A stretch of DNA of 64,000 nucleotides from Kitasatospora sp. Root107 (GTDB lineage: Bacteria; Actinomycetota; Actinomycetes; Streptomycetales; Streptomycetaceae), in the NCBI RefSeq assembly GCF_001424875.1, contig NZ_LMCT01000012.1, positions 218,679-282,678 of the forward strand, written 5' to 3'. Under the pieces are notes generated by a model. It worked only from the letters and a program-made list of their open reading frames with translations. It was not told the DNA's origin and did not search any database. Each line of letters begins with the position of its first letter. Position 1 is the stretch's first letter. Positions 63,216-64,000 of the stretch are shown here, one piece after another. A program made the position numbers and the translations under genes.

Positions 63216-63247
63216 GTGAAGTTCAGGCGGAATCGCCTGAACTTCAC
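63216..63247. terminator. Hairpin between two leftward genes
   Basis: A perfect 14-bp stem (GTGAAGTTCAGGCG and its complement) with a 4-nt loop, 82 bp after the stop of the unknown gene and 19 bp before the start of the secreted protein. It is either a terminator for the former or a leader structure of the latter. Confidence 0.55.
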
Positions 63248-63328
63248 GTTGGGCCACCGCACCTGCCCCGGCCACTGCTTGTACGCCGAATGGTCCGGGA
63301 CCCGGACGCCAGAACGGTCTTGGCCAGG

Positions 63329-63802
63329 TCAGCCGGAGCACCAGTCGACCAGGCGTCGGTGCCGGTCGAGCCCGACCGCCTCGAACTCGTCCTGCCCGTG
63401 GGTGTGTTGGGCGCCGACCCGGCGCAGCGCCTGGGAGATCGGGCTGCCCTCGGCGGGGAAGGGCTGACCGGTGACCGAGGCGAGCGGGCCGAGCACCACC
63501 TGGGCGTCGAACCAGACCGCCGCGTGCTGGGTGCCCTCGCCCCCGAAGAAGTCCGCCTCGACGTAGCCGATCGGGCCCGCCTTGGACCAGGCCGCCATCC
63601 GGCGGCCGAAGCCGCCGGGGAAGGAGGCGAAGCCGGGCTGGATCGCTCCGCCGTGCTCGGTGACGGTGTCGAAGAGAAGGTCCGTCATCGGGATCAGCGC
63701 CAGTTTCTGTTCGAGTCCGGCGACCCGGGCGACGGGCACCTCGGCCGCCACCACGTCGAGCAGTTCCCGTGATGCGATCAGCGCCTTCAGTTCGTAGGAC
63801 AT
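63329..63802 (-). CDS. Conserved hypothetical protein
   Basis: 157 residues with no signal peptide or membrane segment. MSYELKALIASRELLDVV at the start and GPIGYVEADFFGGEGTQHAAVWFDAQVVLGP in the middle read like a compact alpha/beta protein seen in actinomycetes, with no function I can name. No strong ribosome site precedes the ATG. Confidence 0.7.
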   Translation of the reverse strand: MSYELKALIASRELLDVVAAEVPVARVAGLEQKLALIPMTDLLFDTVTEHGGAIQPGFASFPGGFGRRMAAWSKAGPIGYVEADFFGGEGTQHAAVWFDAQVVLGPLASVTGQPFPAEGSPISQALRRVGAQHTHGQDEFEAVGLDRHRRLVDWCSG

Positions 63803-63914
63803 CCAGCCATTCTGCGCCTTCCGACAACGGTGCGGGAGCGGATTATCGAACTCGCTGTGCGTTCGAACGGGCTCGGCGGCCGGGGTGCCGGCGGGAGCGG
63901 TGCAGACTGGCTGG

Positions 63915-64000
63915 ATGAACGAGGAGAGCGAGCCGACGGTTCGTCAGCTCAGGCCCGGAGCCGAGGAACTGGCGGCGGCCCGGGGCCGGACCGTGCCGGA
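63915..64000 (+). CDS. mug: N-terminal fragment, probable G/U mismatch-specific DNA glycosylase
   Basis: The window ends after 28 codons (MNEESEPTVRQLRPGAEELA, then AARGRTVP). The pattern EELAAARGRTVPD is typical of the start of Streptomyces Mug proteins, but the catalytic region (GINPG) is beyond the window, so the call is tentative. ATG at 63915. Confidence 0.45.
   Translation, partial: MNEESEPTVRQLRPGAEELAAARGRTVP

Overview
The window is a chromosomal segment from a high-GC actinomycete, almost certainly a member of the Streptomycetaceae (Streptomyces, Kitasatospora or a close relative). The evidence is strong GC bias at third codon positions, frequent GTG/TTG starts, and the gene order of the large translation/transcription cluster. 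Read leftwards that order is secE-nusG-rplK-rplA-two lipoproteins-rplJ-rplL-rpoB-rpoC ... rpsL-rpsG-fusA-tuf. It is flanked by rpmG, two MaoC-type dehydratases, murB, add and an aspartate aminotransferase, which is the order I recall from the SCO4614-SCO4662 region of Streptomyces coelicolor.

Layout. 0-7.7 kb: a leftward surface-polysaccharide or glycosylation group (acyltransferase 3, GtrB-like GT2, a large polytopic protein, a GtrA-like protein, a second polytopic protein). 7.8-12.5 kb: the str operon (rpsL, rpsG, fusA, tuf) with a recognisable promoter and a strong terminator. 12.5-18 kb: a DUF1707/DUF4190 protein, an ABC-2 type exporter pair, a DUF2786 protein, a decayed ADP-ribosylglycohydrolase and a DUF1801 protein. 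18-25.1 kb: a das-like amino-sugar locus (divergent GntR regulator, lipoprotein binding protein, two permeases, GH20 hexosaminidase) followed by a secreted CBM3-GH16 enzyme. 25.1-30.5 kb: a leftward sirtuin / P450 / ADP-ribosylglycohydrolase group, then a helicase-associated-domain protein and a small membrane protein. 30.7-33.3 kb: a two-component system downstream of a DUF4097 lipoprotein. 33.4-47.8 kb: rpoC, rpoB, rplL, rplJ, two paralogous lipoproteins, rplA, rplK, nusG and secE. 47.9-53.3 kb: tRNA-Trp, aminotransferase, adenosine deaminase, murB, HadA/HadB-like proteins, rpmG, tRNA-Met and tRNA-Thr. 53.5-57.9 kb: an amidohydrolase-like protein, a KimA-like permease and a superoxide dismutase under a probable Nur box.

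57.9-61.8 kb is the accessory region. It holds a ScoMcrA-type type IV restriction endonuclease (sulfur-binding domain, SRA-like domain, HNH). Next to it are the remains of an integrative element at tRNA-Tyr: a diverged copy of the tRNA 3' half with its terminator lies about 2 kb from the intact tRNA gene, with a truncated tyrosine recombinase between them. 61.8-64 kb: yajQ, a secreted Pro-rich protein, an unknown protein and the first codons of a probable mug gene.

The most interesting parts are the tRNA-Tyr hotspot with its modification-dependent nuclease, the co-oriented sirtuin/P450/ADP-ribosylglycohydrolase group, and the das-like locus with two candidate operators. All family assignments come from reading motifs; no database search was run.
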